Below, in pieces: positions 1 through 9,898 of a DNA stretch of 15,335 nucleotides (the first letter of the stretch is position 1; each line of letters starts with the position of its first letter). The DNA is from Spirogloea muscicola (Eukaryota > Streptophyta > Zygnematophyceae > Spirogloeales > Spirogloeaceae): positions 750,772 through 766,106 of the forward strand of contig WELB01000027.1 of NCBI GenBank assembly GCA_009602725.1, written 5' to 3'. Under the pieces are notes generated by a model. That model ran no database searches. It was given only the letters and a program-made list of their open reading frames with translations, and had not been told where the DNA came from. Position numbers and translations under genes: made by a program.

Positions 1-2
1 CC

Positions 3-2819
3 GCGGGCTTCGCCGCCGTGAGCCTCGCCAAGTGGGCGCTGCTGCCCTTCTGCGACGTGGGCGCCCGGCGGCGGCCCGGCTGCGTGCCGTGCCCGGAGCA
101 CGGTGCCTGCGTCGGCGGCAGCCTCCAGTGCGCGCCCGGCTACCGTCGCTCCGGCCGTCGCTGCGTGCCCGACGAGCAGCTCGATGCGCGCGTCGATCGC
201 CTGGTCAGACTACTATATACTCTAAACTCCTAATTGCATATCATATTGCAATCCTGATGCTAACGCTGAAATCCACATCAGGATGTGGATGGGCAGCTCA
301 AATTATCAACTGTCACACATAGTGCAGTCATTACTGTGTGTTCTTAATACAGGCTACTCCATCTTCAAGTGATGCTGGCATCTCTGCACCCTACCCCTAA
401 TGTTACCCTAACTCGGTCACCCCTATATGAGAAACCCTAACTTCCATGGCGCCTCTGCCCACGGTGCGCAGGCAGCTGCAGCGTGCGAGCACGTGTGCCG
501 CCAGCGCGGCCGCAGCCTCTGCGGCCTCCCGGCTGCGGACTGGCTGTCTGAGCAGGATCTCGAGGCTGCTCTGGTGGCCGGCGGCGCTGGCCAGGAGCCG
601 CAGTTCGTCCTGCGCCGGGCGGTGGCGCATGCCACCGAGTCGCTTGAGTCACGACAAACAGCCTCTGGGTGAGCCGGAAAAGTCACATCTTTCGCACTGC
701 GCACCTTAGGCCCTGAGGCTTGATGATCTCTAGTATTTGTCAACAATCAGTGGCTTGATGGAAGCTCATCCATTTGTCTGTAGTAGGTCCTGCTGTCCGA
801 GGGTGGAAGGTAAAAGGAAAACATGCCATCATAACTGCACCTAATGTTGTGATCCTAAGTTCCACCAAATTGGTGCTGACTTCAAGTAACTTCTGTGGTA
901 TGACAGCTTGTAGATTAGTCGACCCTTTAACAAAGTCAGTGGCAGACAGCAGCTTACCTTGACCTGCCTGACTTATCTCCGCAGCGCCGTCGAGTACACC
1001 TGCTCGGCCGCCGCCGCCGCCGCGTTTCGCCCGTTGCACTGCCGCTTAGGCCAGTGGGCTGCTGCGCACTGGTGGGTGCTCCTCGGCTTGATGCTTGTTG
1101 CCGTCGTGGCCCTGCGCTACGTTTGGAAGGCACGGCGGCATTGGGCGCTGCTGCGGCGAGCCGAGGAAATCTACCACCAGGTGAGCTTGACTTCGTAGCA
1201 GGATAGGATTTATGGGTCACGTCAGTGTTTGGTCCTCTTATCAGATTTGCCGTCTTTTACCAATTATAGACATGCAGGATTCTTAATTGATGGACTTGAA
1301 GCACAGATAGTGCGTGCTCTGGGAATGAGAGCCCGTGGTCACTGCAGGTCTGCGCCGAGCTTGAGGAGCATGCCGTTGAGTCGCAAGCCACCAGCGGCGC
1401 TGGCGAAGCCAAGCCGCCGTGGATTGTCGGCGCCCGGCTGCGCGACCACCTTCTGCGCCCACGAGAACGCAAGCAACGCGCGCTTTGGGACGAGGTTTCC
1501 CCCTCCTCCCCCCAAGCCCCAAAGCCCAATCCCTTGGCGGCGCTGCTGTCTCAGCGGGCCACCTTTGTGTGACTCAAATGCGTGATACCAGAGCCCAACA
1601 ACCTGCTTAGTAGCTGACCGTAGAATCATCAGTAATCTGATCCAGTCCTCTTGAATACTGAAAGGCTGACCCTCACATATGAGTCGCCATAATCTGGAAT
1701 GCAGAACTCAGAAGCCAGTCTGCAGATTCAGAGTAATACCCAAGCCCTGAGATGCTGCAGCCCGGGCCAAATGTCGACATGTCCAGAATCTTTTCCTTGC
1801 ATCTTGCAAACTCGTCGTTGCAAGGGCCCATATGCTACATTGCTTGCCTTCATGTGCAAGGTGGCGCCTGTGCAGGTGGAGAGGCTTGTCCGGGACGATG
1901 CGCGCATCGACCAGTACCCACGCCTGGTCAAAGGGCAGTCGCGCACTGTCTGGGAGTGGCAGAGTGAGCCCGATTGAACTTGGACCATCACTGAGTCCAG
2001 AGTCTTTCATGTATGTCTTGATGATTCAGGGTCTCAAAACCTCAGGATTTGGAGCTCGGTGGCTGCAAAGTGCTAGCCCCGCCCTCTTGGTGCAGGCCAG
2101 GCTGCAGCCCGTCGCTGACGACGTTTGTTGATGCCCTCCAACTAACTGTGACCCCATATGCATTGCCAGCCGAGGGAGCGCTTCTTTCCCCTCTGCAGCG
2201 CAGCCGGCAAAAGGCCCTCAACGGAGCAGCGACGACTGTGCAGCGTGCTCCACTGCCGCCTGACAATGTGAGGACCCTCACTTGCTCTGCTCTTATCTTA
2301 ACTCTAGTCCTGGGTCATACATCGAGGACAAGAGCCCATCTTGTAGGTAAAATTAAGACTAATTCATTAGTATGGCATTTCTACACAACGCACACCTGCA
2401 AGCCTGACCCACTCTCTTGCAAGTTCGTGCCGAGGAACTGTTAACTTCATAGTTGGCTCTTGAGGTGGTCACAGAAACATGCACAAGGCACAACACATTG
2501 CCTGCCTCCAAGCTTGTACTTGAGCCCCTAGCTCGAAATGTGATCCCAGTGCTTGGATTGGAGCTGCGGTATGATGTATTTCAGTCAATTCAAAGCTTTT
2601 ATGTATGGGTCATCATCCAGAGTTTCTAGTTACTGTACAATTCAATTTCAGTTAGGGGCTCATGTTGTGCTGCGCCTACAGGAGTTTACCACTGGCGGCC
2701 AACCACGGTCTCGGCTCTATCCACCATTAGAGAGCATCGGCGAACAGACCCGCCCACCTGCAAAGCCTGGCACTGGTTCTTCACAACCAAGCTGGTGGTC
2801 TCTGAAGCAAAGTAGATAA
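3..2819 (+). CDS. Man1/Src1 C-terminal (MSC) domain inner nuclear membrane protein, 5'-partial, seven exons
   Basis: Exons read as 3-203, 472-668, 985-1180, 1348-1494, 1876-1963, 2170-2267 and 2682-2819 (stop TAA). All introns are GT-AG and all phases close, giving about 354 residues. The first exon has the MSC cysteine signature CVPCPEHGACVGG...LQCAPGY. Exon 3 holds a membrane segment (WWVLLGLMLVAVVALRYVW). Exon 4 has WIVGARLRDHLLRPRERK ending ALWDE. Exon 5 has DDARIDQYPRLVKGQSR then VWEW. In yeast Src1/Heh and animal LEM2/MAN1 this lumenal domain lies between two membrane spans and precedes a C-terminal nucleoplasmic part; these proteins tether chromatin to, and repair, the nuclear envelope. 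The N-terminal half and any LEM/HeH motif would be upstream of the window. The last two exons are a low-complexity Pro/Ser/Arg tail. The family call is confident; the donor GTTTCC after exon 4 and the tail exons are less certain. Confidence 0.85.
204..471 (+). other. Intron of the MSC gene with degenerate telomere-like motifs
   Basis: The donor is CTG|GTCAGA and the acceptor GTGCGCAG. From about 387 to 441 there are several CCCTAA/CCCCTAA-type units (ACCCTACCCCTAA, TTACCCTAAC, AAACCCTAAC), interrupted and not in perfect tandem. A similar cluster sits in the first intron of the J-protein gene. Otherwise the intron shows nothing recognisable. Confidence 0.6.
387..441. repeat. Degenerate telomere-like motif cluster
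   Basis: CACCCTACCCCTAA, TTACCCTAAC, CACCCCTA and AAACCCTAAC lie within 55 bp, inside an intron. It shares the CACCCTACCCC core with the block at 8097-8107. The units are separated by unrelated bases, so this is weaker than the other cluster. Confidence 0.4.
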
Positions 2820-3376
2820 TCCGGCTACATTTTGTCTGGTGCGCAATCACTGTATAATGCTAACACAATTTGGTAACAGCTCAGACATACGACGTTAGAA
2901 CAGGCCAGAGAATGAGACTAGGCTTAAAAGAGGAGCTGAGGAGACCGCTTTGGAGGTATAGATATCAGGCGCATTCACTAATTGTTTGTAGCAATCAGGA
3001 AGCTTAATGTGCTCCATAGCTGTCGGTTACAGGCACCCAAGTCACCCACAGGATGTTACCAGCAAAGTCTTGGGAGTTGATAAACGTGCACACAGCTCCG
3101 CCGCTTTGTAGGCCCGAAGTGCTAAAATCTCCTCTAATAGTAGTGGCCCTAGATTGGCGCCGGTAATGCACCGGCAATCCAGTGAGGTCCAAAAACCGGG
3201 AAGCACACTGTGAACGAGATCGGTGACACTGTCCGAGCACACACTTTGTGCATAACTGTGGGAGTGAGGAGAGGCCTGTCATAATGGCAGCTAAAGCACA
3301 AGACTTATGCTGGTTCCATTAATGACGAGCTATGTGAACTCATAACCTCTACATGGTGCAGTACTATCTTAGATCT
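2820..3376. other. Intergenic region between two convergent genes
   Basis: The stretch lies between the stop of the MSC gene (+) and the stop of the J-protein gene (-), so it should hold both 3' UTRs. A small - strand open frame at 3004-3282 has no recognisable domain. The only TGTAA motif (the usual green-algal polyadenylation signal) I noticed is on the - strand at 3031-3027, about 350 nt past the J-protein stop; its use is a guess. Confidence 0.5.
3027..3031 (-). promoter_or_regulatory. Possible TGTAA polyadenylation signal of the J-protein gene
   Basis: TGTAA reads on the - strand downstream of the stop at 3377. Green algae commonly use TGTAA 10-30 nt before the cleavage site. A five-base motif is weak evidence, and the implied 3' UTR of about 350-370 nt is plausible. 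Confidence 0.25.
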
Positions 3377-6300
3377 TTAGCCATTGCTTGCAGCTTGGAG
3401 ATCCCCGGACTCACTGCGAGCAAACTCCTCAATGAGCTCCCGCTGGTGTGAAGTCACATGCCTGCCACAATCAACAAGGTAAGCATGTGTTGAGACTGTC
3501 ATCAGCCTGCTCCTGATGCCCTTGACAGAGGTCACAGGTGAGCTCTTGCATCATAAGCCAAACAATTGCGATTTTCTCAACTGGGGGAAAAACATGTAAC
3601 CTTGGCTGCTGAGCTTGAAGCAATGGCTAGTGATGGCTTTGATTGTGAGACACTTACATGGGTATCTGGACCTGGAAGTGGACATACTGGTCGCCATAAT
3701 TGCTGCTGTTCAGCTGCTTCACTCCTGCATAGCACAGATTGCAGAATGTCGCGCAAAGTAACCAAAATAGCACAATAATGACGTGCCAATGTAACAAAAT
3801 AGCAAGCTAAGGCCTGGACTTCGTTCCAGAACAATAGCTGCGGTAGAGGGCTCCCCAAATGCACAAACTCTTTGACATACAGGACTTTATCAACAGGTGT
3901 GCTTGCTTGAAGTGAGAGATGATCTGCTTGCCTTTTCTTCGTAGCACGTTCTTGTCTCCTGGCTGTGTCCCAGGTTTAACCTGGACCAGAGCCAACAGGT
4001 CTAAGTCAAGCTCAGTCAAGCTTTGAGTGTTCGTTATGCTAATGCAAGGCAACAATGAGACCACAGCGCAGGAACAAAAGCATCAAGAACAATCAAGGAT
4101 AGATAGCAATAAGACAGGCAGCAACATATTAATGTCATTACCTTGAGGAGTACTTCTCCACTTAGCGTCGGAACTCGTACAGAGCCACCAAGGATTGCCT
4201 GCTTCCACCAAGTCAAACTATGTGAGCTTCAGCTGCTTCTGCCCAGACTAAGAAGCACATGCACTTAAGGCACATGCAGCAACTTGCTTGGACACCCTTA
4301 TAAAGCAGCGATGACTATCAACTTCTCATTGCAGAGGACAGGTATGAGGGATGCCGATGTCCGCCGCATGTTGCTTAAAGGGCAGGGCCAGATGCTTTAC
4401 GAGGTGGAGAGATCAACCTGAGTGAAACTTATTGGGACTTGGATGTGGACGTCAGTTCCTTCTCGCTTGAACACCCTATCTTCTTGTACCTGCATTCAAC
4501 GCCCAGCATGTATGAGACCTCCAGTTTTCCTTTCAAAGGCTGGGCTTGTGAGCCCCAGTCTTGGAGATAGACGTGCATGTTTGTCTATGAGCTGACATCA
4601 AGGACCATAATCTCAGCTGACAGCTGCAAGTAAGCTACTTTAGCTACTTAAGCAAGCCATGATGTCAACCAGCAATTTGGTCCTGGTGATAATTTACTCA
4701 TGATTTCTGCTGTAAACAAATTTATTATCAAGGGGGCGATGCACGTGCGCAGCCGTTCACACACACCCTCAGGGTGATGAAGAGGTCCCCAGGCGCCCGG
4801 CTTTGGGCGCCCGCGTGGCCCTGCCTAGCCAGCCGGATGGTCACGCCCGTGTCCACTCCTGAGATTGCCAGAAAAATTTGACAGGAAAATGACTGGACGG
4901 AGAACATGAATCATTAATATTGTAGATAAGCGCACTATATTAGTTGGTGATATTGTTGGATATATGAGCTCATATCGGCCAGGCAGCAGCCCAGAAGGAC
5001 GTCAAGAAAGCAGATATGAGCTTATAAGCGCACATGATCAATAATCACGCTGAACTGAATCACCTTGACGAAACTACATCCAGATTGGTGTATCTGTGAA
5101 TATGTTGACCTGCCTAAGAGCACTTATAAGGCGTTTATGAAGATAATGAGCTTCGCCTATAACTTGTTGAAATTATGATTAGACAATTATGGAATAAGGT
5201 GCACCTGCTGGAATCTTAACATCCACCTCCCGCTGCTGCACTGTGGTGCCCTCGCCGCCGCAGCTCCCACAATGCTCCTGTAAGCACATGCGTGGCAGCC
5301 AAGGTGTGGTCAGCCCCGCTTACTTGAGTAATAGAGGCAGCCAGCTCAAGCAAGCAGCAGCCATGCCTGAAGCTGCTGAAGCTGCTGCTCAGAAAAAGGT
5401 GCCAGCGAGCAAGCCCTGCCCACAAGATGGCTGGGTCGATGAGAGGCATTGCAGAGGCACTGCAATATACATCATGGCATCCATCTTGCCTTGACAAACA
5501 TGCCAGATCCGTTGCAGGATGGGCAGGTCGACTCCATAACAAACGGCCCGTGCTGCCTCGTTGACTGGCAGAGGGACGCAAACATGCAGATGTCTCAGAG
5601 AAGGCAGGTGAAGATGAAGTTTTAAAGATCGTTTGGACCCAATCAAAGTATTCATCTCAAAGTCCTGGATTCACTAGAGCTAGGAGGGTCGACCCCCTGG
5701 GGTGAGGAATCAGTGAGCTAATTGAAGGCAGAATAAAGTAAACTTAGTGCTTTACACTCCTCGGTTATGCTCTGAATGACTGTTGACACTCTGTAATTGG
5801 CAAGTTGATCGCAGGACTGAGCTGGAGCAGTCTAGATTTGGCTGTCTCACTAAGTTGACATGTCCAATTAGACAGACATTGTACCATTCCAGTGCCGCCG
5901 CAAGTGCGGCATGTGGCTGGCGTTACGCCCGGCGGCAGGCCCGAACCCTCTGTGGGGCAGACAGGCGAACAAGTGTATGAGGCGATTGGCGGAGGCCTTC
6001 TCCTTGACTTTGCATTAGCATTACTGGCATCTATACTGAGTCCTTGGAGGAGTTAAACCCACAAGCCTTGATGCTGCAAGGACTTGGAGGGCGGAGCTCA
6101 CTGCACTGGGGGCATCGGACGGATGCCGGGAAGCGCACGCGCTTGGTGCCGCCCTCGACCGCCTCGCGAAAGCTGACGTCCAGAGTCAGCTGCAGCAGCA
6201 AGGCGGTGTACATCGAATGTACTCAGCAAAGACAGGCCAATGTTATTGGGCAACAGAGGTGGCGAATTGGCATGTGAGACAGTAGAGAAGGAGGTATAGC

Positions 6301-8147
6301 CATTTCTTGCTATGGTGCTGAGTATATGACAAAGGCGAGCACAGACAGGTACCTTTGCAGTGCTAAGTTGCAGCCACGAGTCAGCTCAACTGATGACAGC
6401 TTGGAGCTGTGCTATTAGAGTGTGAGACAGTGGACTGTGAAGGCGTTAGGCTTGTAGAGATCCACAACAAGAACCTCTGCATTCCTTGACGCGCGAGACT
6501 CCCGCTGGCTGCCCCCGCCGAAGATGCCGCCAAGACCGCCAAGGCCGCCAAACATCTGCAAATGCACATGAGCCAAGATACTGACATGAGGCCTTCACAA
6601 CTCCTACTTACAGATAACATGCTCAGATGAAAGTGCTTAATTGTCTGATAAGAATGACACAAGGGTTGAACATCCACTCAAAATCAAGATCATTGCTGCC
6701 TAATTGTTGCAATTCCTCACCTCGTTCAGGTCCTCCATACGGACACCGCCGCCTGCACTGAAGCCACCGAAGCCACCGCCAGGGCCGCCGGCCGGCCCCC
6801 CACCCTGCTGCGCCTGCTCGAATGCATCCGGGCCAACCTGCCAGCCACAAGGAGTGCAACATCAATAATTATAAAGGACATAACCCATTTTTCTCTTTGA
6901 CAGGATTTGCAGAGATACTAGTTGATTATACACTTATATTAAAGCCATGAGAGATCCCAGCAACTTGCTTGCTACAAGATGCGCTGTTGAAGCTTGTAAA
7001 CCTCCTGACCTTCACCATCAGAAACTTAAAACAACACAAAGTAGCTATGCTGCAGCGAGAGGCAGGCAGCTGACCTGATCATACATGGCCCGCTTCTCGT
7101 CATCCTTGAGCACCTGCACGTGGGCACCGCCGTACAGTCGTAAGCACAGTGGAAGGTCGGACGGTCAAGCGAGCACGACCGAGCAGTTAACAGCAGTGTC
7201 AACAGGCTGACAGATGTGAAAACCCCAGGCTAGACTTTTACAGGCATAGAGAGGCACCTCGTATGCAGCCTGAATGTCTGCAAACTTCTGCTGTGCCTGC
7301 GGGTCGTCCTTGTTCACATCCGGGTGGCTCTTCTTTGCCAGCTGCGCTTGGCGCCACCGTCACCAAGCAGCCGAGGTCAGGGGACGGCAGCGTTTGCTGC
7401 CTCAGGCGCAGAGCTTATGAAGGCATGCATACGCCGACCCCAACTCTTGGCAGGCGGTTTGGGCGGCGGGCATCTCTTACCGCATAGTATGCCTTCTTGA
7501 TGTCAGCAGCACTGGCGCCACGCTGCACGCCCAAGACATCGTAGAAGTCCCTCCGTGGCGCGCCCTTGGCACCTGCACGCAGTGAGATGACGGTGGCAGT
7601 GAGCAATCTACAACAGCAGTGGGCGCACTGTGCCAAGTCCCACGGTTGGCCATGATCTGGTATGTAACTTCAGGATAATCGGAAAAGTATGAGAGTTGGA
7701 TGAGAGCAAAGTCAAGGCCATAGTCCACGTCATTTGACAATGTAATATTATCTTTATGTCTGGTTCCTGTACAACACCTAAGTTGCAGTCTAAAAGTAGT
7801 AGAATCAAGGTTAAAGGTGCAAGAACAACGCCATCTGGCTATATCAATGGCCAGATTAACAATGCGGAAAACGCAAACATACCGCTGGCATGAAACTCCC
7901 GGCGGATGCCGCCGCCGCCCATAATGCCGCCCCCTCCAAGAAAGTGCCGGCCATCGAGCGGGTCACCACGCCCACAGGATGTCGCGCTCCACAGGCCTGC
8001 AGACGATGAAAACGATGAACTATTCCGGCAGAAAATCTGCAAGGGGCTTAGAATTGCTGGCACAGACTGGCCGTGCTTGGCAACCCTAAAGCCTTACACC
8101 CTACCCCAACCCTAACCCTAAACCCTAATCCTGAAATCGCATACCAT
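3377..8147 (-). CDS. Mitochondrial type I DnaJ/Hsp40 co-chaperone (Mdj1/GFA2 type), complete, 17 exons
   Basis: Coding exons in transcript order: 8147-8145 (ATG only), 8036-7883, 7572-7481, 7341-7258, 7113-7075, 6837-6721, 6555-6475, 6189-6102, 5949-5885, 5564-5490, 5277-5205, 4858-4767, 4489-4418, 4198-4142, 3980-3932, 3724-3658, 3461-3377. They total 1293 nt (430 residues plus stop), close to Arabidopsis GFA2. Residues 1-53 form a Ser/Arg-rich presequence ending RREFHAS, a good R-10-type processing motif. The J domain is about 59-124, starting [10 protein letters not shown], with the Hsp70-activating HPD at 89-91. A Gly/Phe-rich region follows to about 185. Four zinc pairs are intact: C216/219, C233/236, C255/258, C269/272. 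C-terminal substrate domains include [26 protein letters not shown] and [12 protein letters not shown], ending ELIEEFA. It should deliver clients to and stimulate mitochondrial Hsp70. Introns after exons 10 and 15 start with GC. The first-exon call and the exon 7 donor (GAG|GTTCTT) are the least certain. Confidence 0.93.
8037..8144 (-). other. First intron of the J-protein gene, separating the start codon from the coding body
   Basis: The - strand reads ATG|GTATGC at the donor and CCTTGCAG|ATTTTC at the acceptor, 108 nt. The open frame upstream of exon 2 meets a stop (TAA near 8096) before any ATG, so the start must come from a separate exon or a non-ATG codon; ATG at 8147-8145 joins in frame. 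The intron contains the telomere-like block at 8083-8131. Confidence 0.6.
8083..8131. repeat. Interstitial telomere-like repeat
   Basis: The + strand shows AACCCTAAA, CACCCTACCCC, AACCCTAACCCTAAACCC and TAATCC: mixed six- and seven-base units of TTAGGG/TTTAGGG type on the - strand. It is short (about 49 bp) and imperfect, so an internal relic or chance-expanded motif rather than a chromosome end, since genes lie on both sides. Confidence 0.7.
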
Positions 8148-8495
8148 GGAGGCAGGCCGCTGGCCGCTGCGCGGCTGTGGATGCAGAGAACAGGCGGTGC
8201 TGCTCTAATGCCACCGTTTTGCCTTCGCCCTGCCAGGTGGCCATGAGAGTTTTAGCTCAGCTTTCGGTCTGATGTGGTGGCGCTGGCGAGCGCCAACGCT
8301 TGTCCTTGCCCTTGCAGGCCCGTCTCTGTTTGTGAATTGATATGAGGTGGGAGGGTGAGGAGATGGGGTGAGAGGAAGAGAGAAGGAGAAGAAACGGGTG
8401 CAGGGTGGAGATCAGGAAGCACCGGCGGAGGGAGAGAGAGCTGAGAAGGAGAGGACAGAAGGAGAGAGAGGAGAGAAGGAGAGGACAGAGACATC
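8148..8495. other. 5' flank of the J-protein gene; no gene seen
   Basis: Upstream (on the - strand) of the J-protein start. It should hold the promoter and 5' UTR, but I see no TATA box or other recognisable element. From about 8340 to 8495 the + strand is strongly purine-rich (GAGAGA/GGAGAA). Open frames across it are low-complexity and not credible genes. Confidence 0.5.
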
Positions 8496-8837
8496 AAAGG
8501 CGCCACAACCACAGAGCTATGCAAGAGACTACAGCGACTGGAAGCTTGGTAACGCCGAGTCAGCAGCCGAAAGTCGGAGTGACTTGCAGCTGGAAAAGAG
8601 GCACCCCTATCCAGGAGCAGCAGCTAAGGCGTTCCATATGCGGCTATCCATATCCTTCCAGCGATACCAGGCTCACGCAGTGCACTTGCGGGCAGGCCGT
8701 GTTATAGCTGCTGCTTCTGAATCTCGTCGGTGTGCCTCTTTTCCAGCTGCAAAGAGTACCTCGCAGCTGCTGACTTGGAACTACTAAGCTCCCAGTCGCT
8801 GTAGTCTCTTGCATAGCAGTGTAGTTGTGGCGCCTTT
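8496..8837. repeat. Foldback inverted repeat (about 130-bp arms, 79-bp loop)
   Basis: Arm 1 (8496-8625) is closely matched by the reverse complement of arm 2 (8705-8837). Two blocks are perfect: 26 nt at 8516-8541 pairing with 8792-8817, and 21 nt at 8584-8604 pairing with the segment around 8732-8751. Other parts differ by substitutions and small indels. The loop is 8626-8704. A transcript from either strand would fold into a long imperfect hairpin. It could be a foldback/MITE-like element, a rearranged duplication or a small-RNA precursor. Both arms read through in the same frame (MQETTATGSLV, later CSWKRGTP), so the duplicated unit may come from a coding sequence. Confidence 0.85.
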
Positions 8838-8859
8838 CGGCAAAGAAGGAGAGTAAGGG

Positions 8860-8992
8860 AGACATGCTTAGGAGGAGACTCGTGAAGGTGGAGGGTGAAA
8901 GAAGCTGGATTGGACTGGACAAGGCGAGGGGGCGGAGGGGAGGGGCAGAGAGAGAGCGAGCACGCTCGTGCATGCGTGCGTGAGCGAGAGCG
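8860..8992. repeat. Purine-rich low-complexity tract
   Basis: The + strand is dominated by G and A (GGAGGAGACT, GGCGGAGGGGAGGGGCAGAG), passing into GAGCGAG/CGTGCATGCGTGCG simple sequence. Together with the purine-rich side at 8340-8495 it flanks the hairpin. No gene is supported. Confidence 0.6.
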
Positions 8993-8999
8993 NCAGGAT

Positions 9000-9038
<39 letters not shown>
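8993..9038. repeat. (CCG)n microsatellite next to an ambiguous base
   Basis: About 13 CCG units run from 9000 to 9038 and continue as degenerate GGCGGGG/CGCCGG. Position 8993 is an undetermined base (n), suggesting the read or assembly was uncertain here, so the true repeat length may differ. Predicted poly-Pro or poly-Ala peptides across it are artefacts of the repeat. Confidence 0.9.
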
Positions 9039-9041
<3 letters not shown>

Positions 9042-9430
9042 GGGAGGCGCCGGCGGGGCCTGCTTGGAGCTGAGTGCGAGTGATGTGGGGCGAGGGGGGT
9101 AGTGGAGACTTAAGGAGTGGCTTAAGATCCACGGAGTAACAGATCTTGCGTGTTGTCATAAGCACTATTTAAGTCTGAGCATTACAATAGGTCCTGAGGC
9201 GTAAACACTTCGATGAACTTAGGGCCTAGCGGCTTTTTCGTCCACTAGCTGGGGAACTTTCGGCAACACGGTTGCAGTCTGCGCGGGGGTGACTGCATGC
9301 TGCGCCAACCGTCAGTCTGACTACCCTAAAGCAGCTACTAACCACTCACCCTAAAGGACCCTCTTTGCTCTGCGGTGGTAGCGCCAAGTGCGTGAGGTCC
9401 CCCAACATAACAGCTCCTTCGTTCGACGGC
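9039..9430. other. Spacer with no recognised gene
   Basis: The stretch between the microsatellite and the dispersed repeat at 9434. I see no domain-bearing frame on either strand. Two CCCTAAA units occur near 9325 and 9350, too few to call a telomeric block. It may contain remains of the 3' LTR or flank of the retrotransposon, but no paired repeat was found in the window. Confidence 0.4.
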
Positions 9431-9433
9431 AAT

Positions 9434-9510
9434 GGCTGTGAGAGGCCAGCCCGAAGAAAGTGGCTCTCCCAATGGGGGCACGGGCTGTGAAAAGCCAGCC
9501 CGAAGGAATG
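9434..9510 (+). repeat. Dispersed repeat copy A, with an internal partial tandem
   Basis: GGCTGTGAGAGGCCAGCCCG at 9434 is repeated as GGCTGTGAAAAGCCAGCCCG at about 9483, a period near 49 bp. The segment 9452-9510 is related to two other segments in the window (about 14300-14358 in opposite orientation and 15134-15186). Downstream the frame reads GLKEEWRKKQVTSLQDVSKW, which resembles in spacing the KPKKEVLKKDY...YPRVSN frame after copy C. Probably a degraded transposon-coding fragment. Confidence 0.55.
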
Positions 9511-9835
9511 TACAAGGTCTGAAGGAGGAATGGCGCAAAAAGCAGGTTACTAGTCTCCAAGATGTCAGCAAGTGGGCTCTCAATTACCCTCAGTCAGCAA
9601 GTCCCCTGTCGTGCGTAAAGGCGTCGACGCGAGATGGCGTCGATGAGTCCAGATAAAGACCAATGCTGACGTACTAGCCTACGAGATACACAATCCAAAC
9701 ATAGATATTGGCTACCTTGACCAGCTGACCTGAAGGACAGTCTCTTCTTATCAGAAGAAGTGAACAATAACAATTGTTGTCAGTTGTCAAAGATCACAAC
9801 ACGTAAACAATTCAAGCAGGGTTTGAATTTACTAT

Positions 9836-9853
9836 GTAGCATCCCCACCCCCC
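9836..9853 (-). promoter_or_regulatory. Possible polypurine tract and start of the 3' LTR
   Basis: On the - strand, just after the PHD frame's last domain, GGGGGGTGGGGA is followed by TGCTACATAG. A purine run directly followed by TG is what a polypurine tract/LTR junction looks like. Without a matching 5' LTR in the window this remains a guess. Confidence 0.35.
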
Positions 9854-9898
9854 AACTGTCAGTCCTGGCACAGGTTGAGCAGTTGGGTGAGTATCTGA

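Noticed and set aside
3004-3282. 92-residue open frame on the - strand between the two convergent genes
   Set aside because: No recognisable domain, no splice partners in frame with either neighbour, and it lies where the 3' UTRs should be.
5243-5655. Open frames on both strands across this part of the J-protein gene
   Set aside because: They are off-frame shadows of exons 10 and 11; the zinc-domain frame ([21 protein letters not shown]) is the real one.
6381-6677. 98-residue - strand open frame
   Set aside because: Off-frame reading over exon 7; the true frame starts [16 protein letters not shown] and joins exon 8 in phase.
8644-9165. 173-residue - strand open frame and + strand frames with poly-Pro/poly-Ala
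   Set aside because: It crosses the hairpin arm, the ambiguous base and the CCG microsatellite; its length is caused by low-complexity sequence.
9434-9510. CRISPR-like or satellite array
   Set aside because: Only two units with a 49-bp period and imperfect match; no array, and the setting is eukaryotic.
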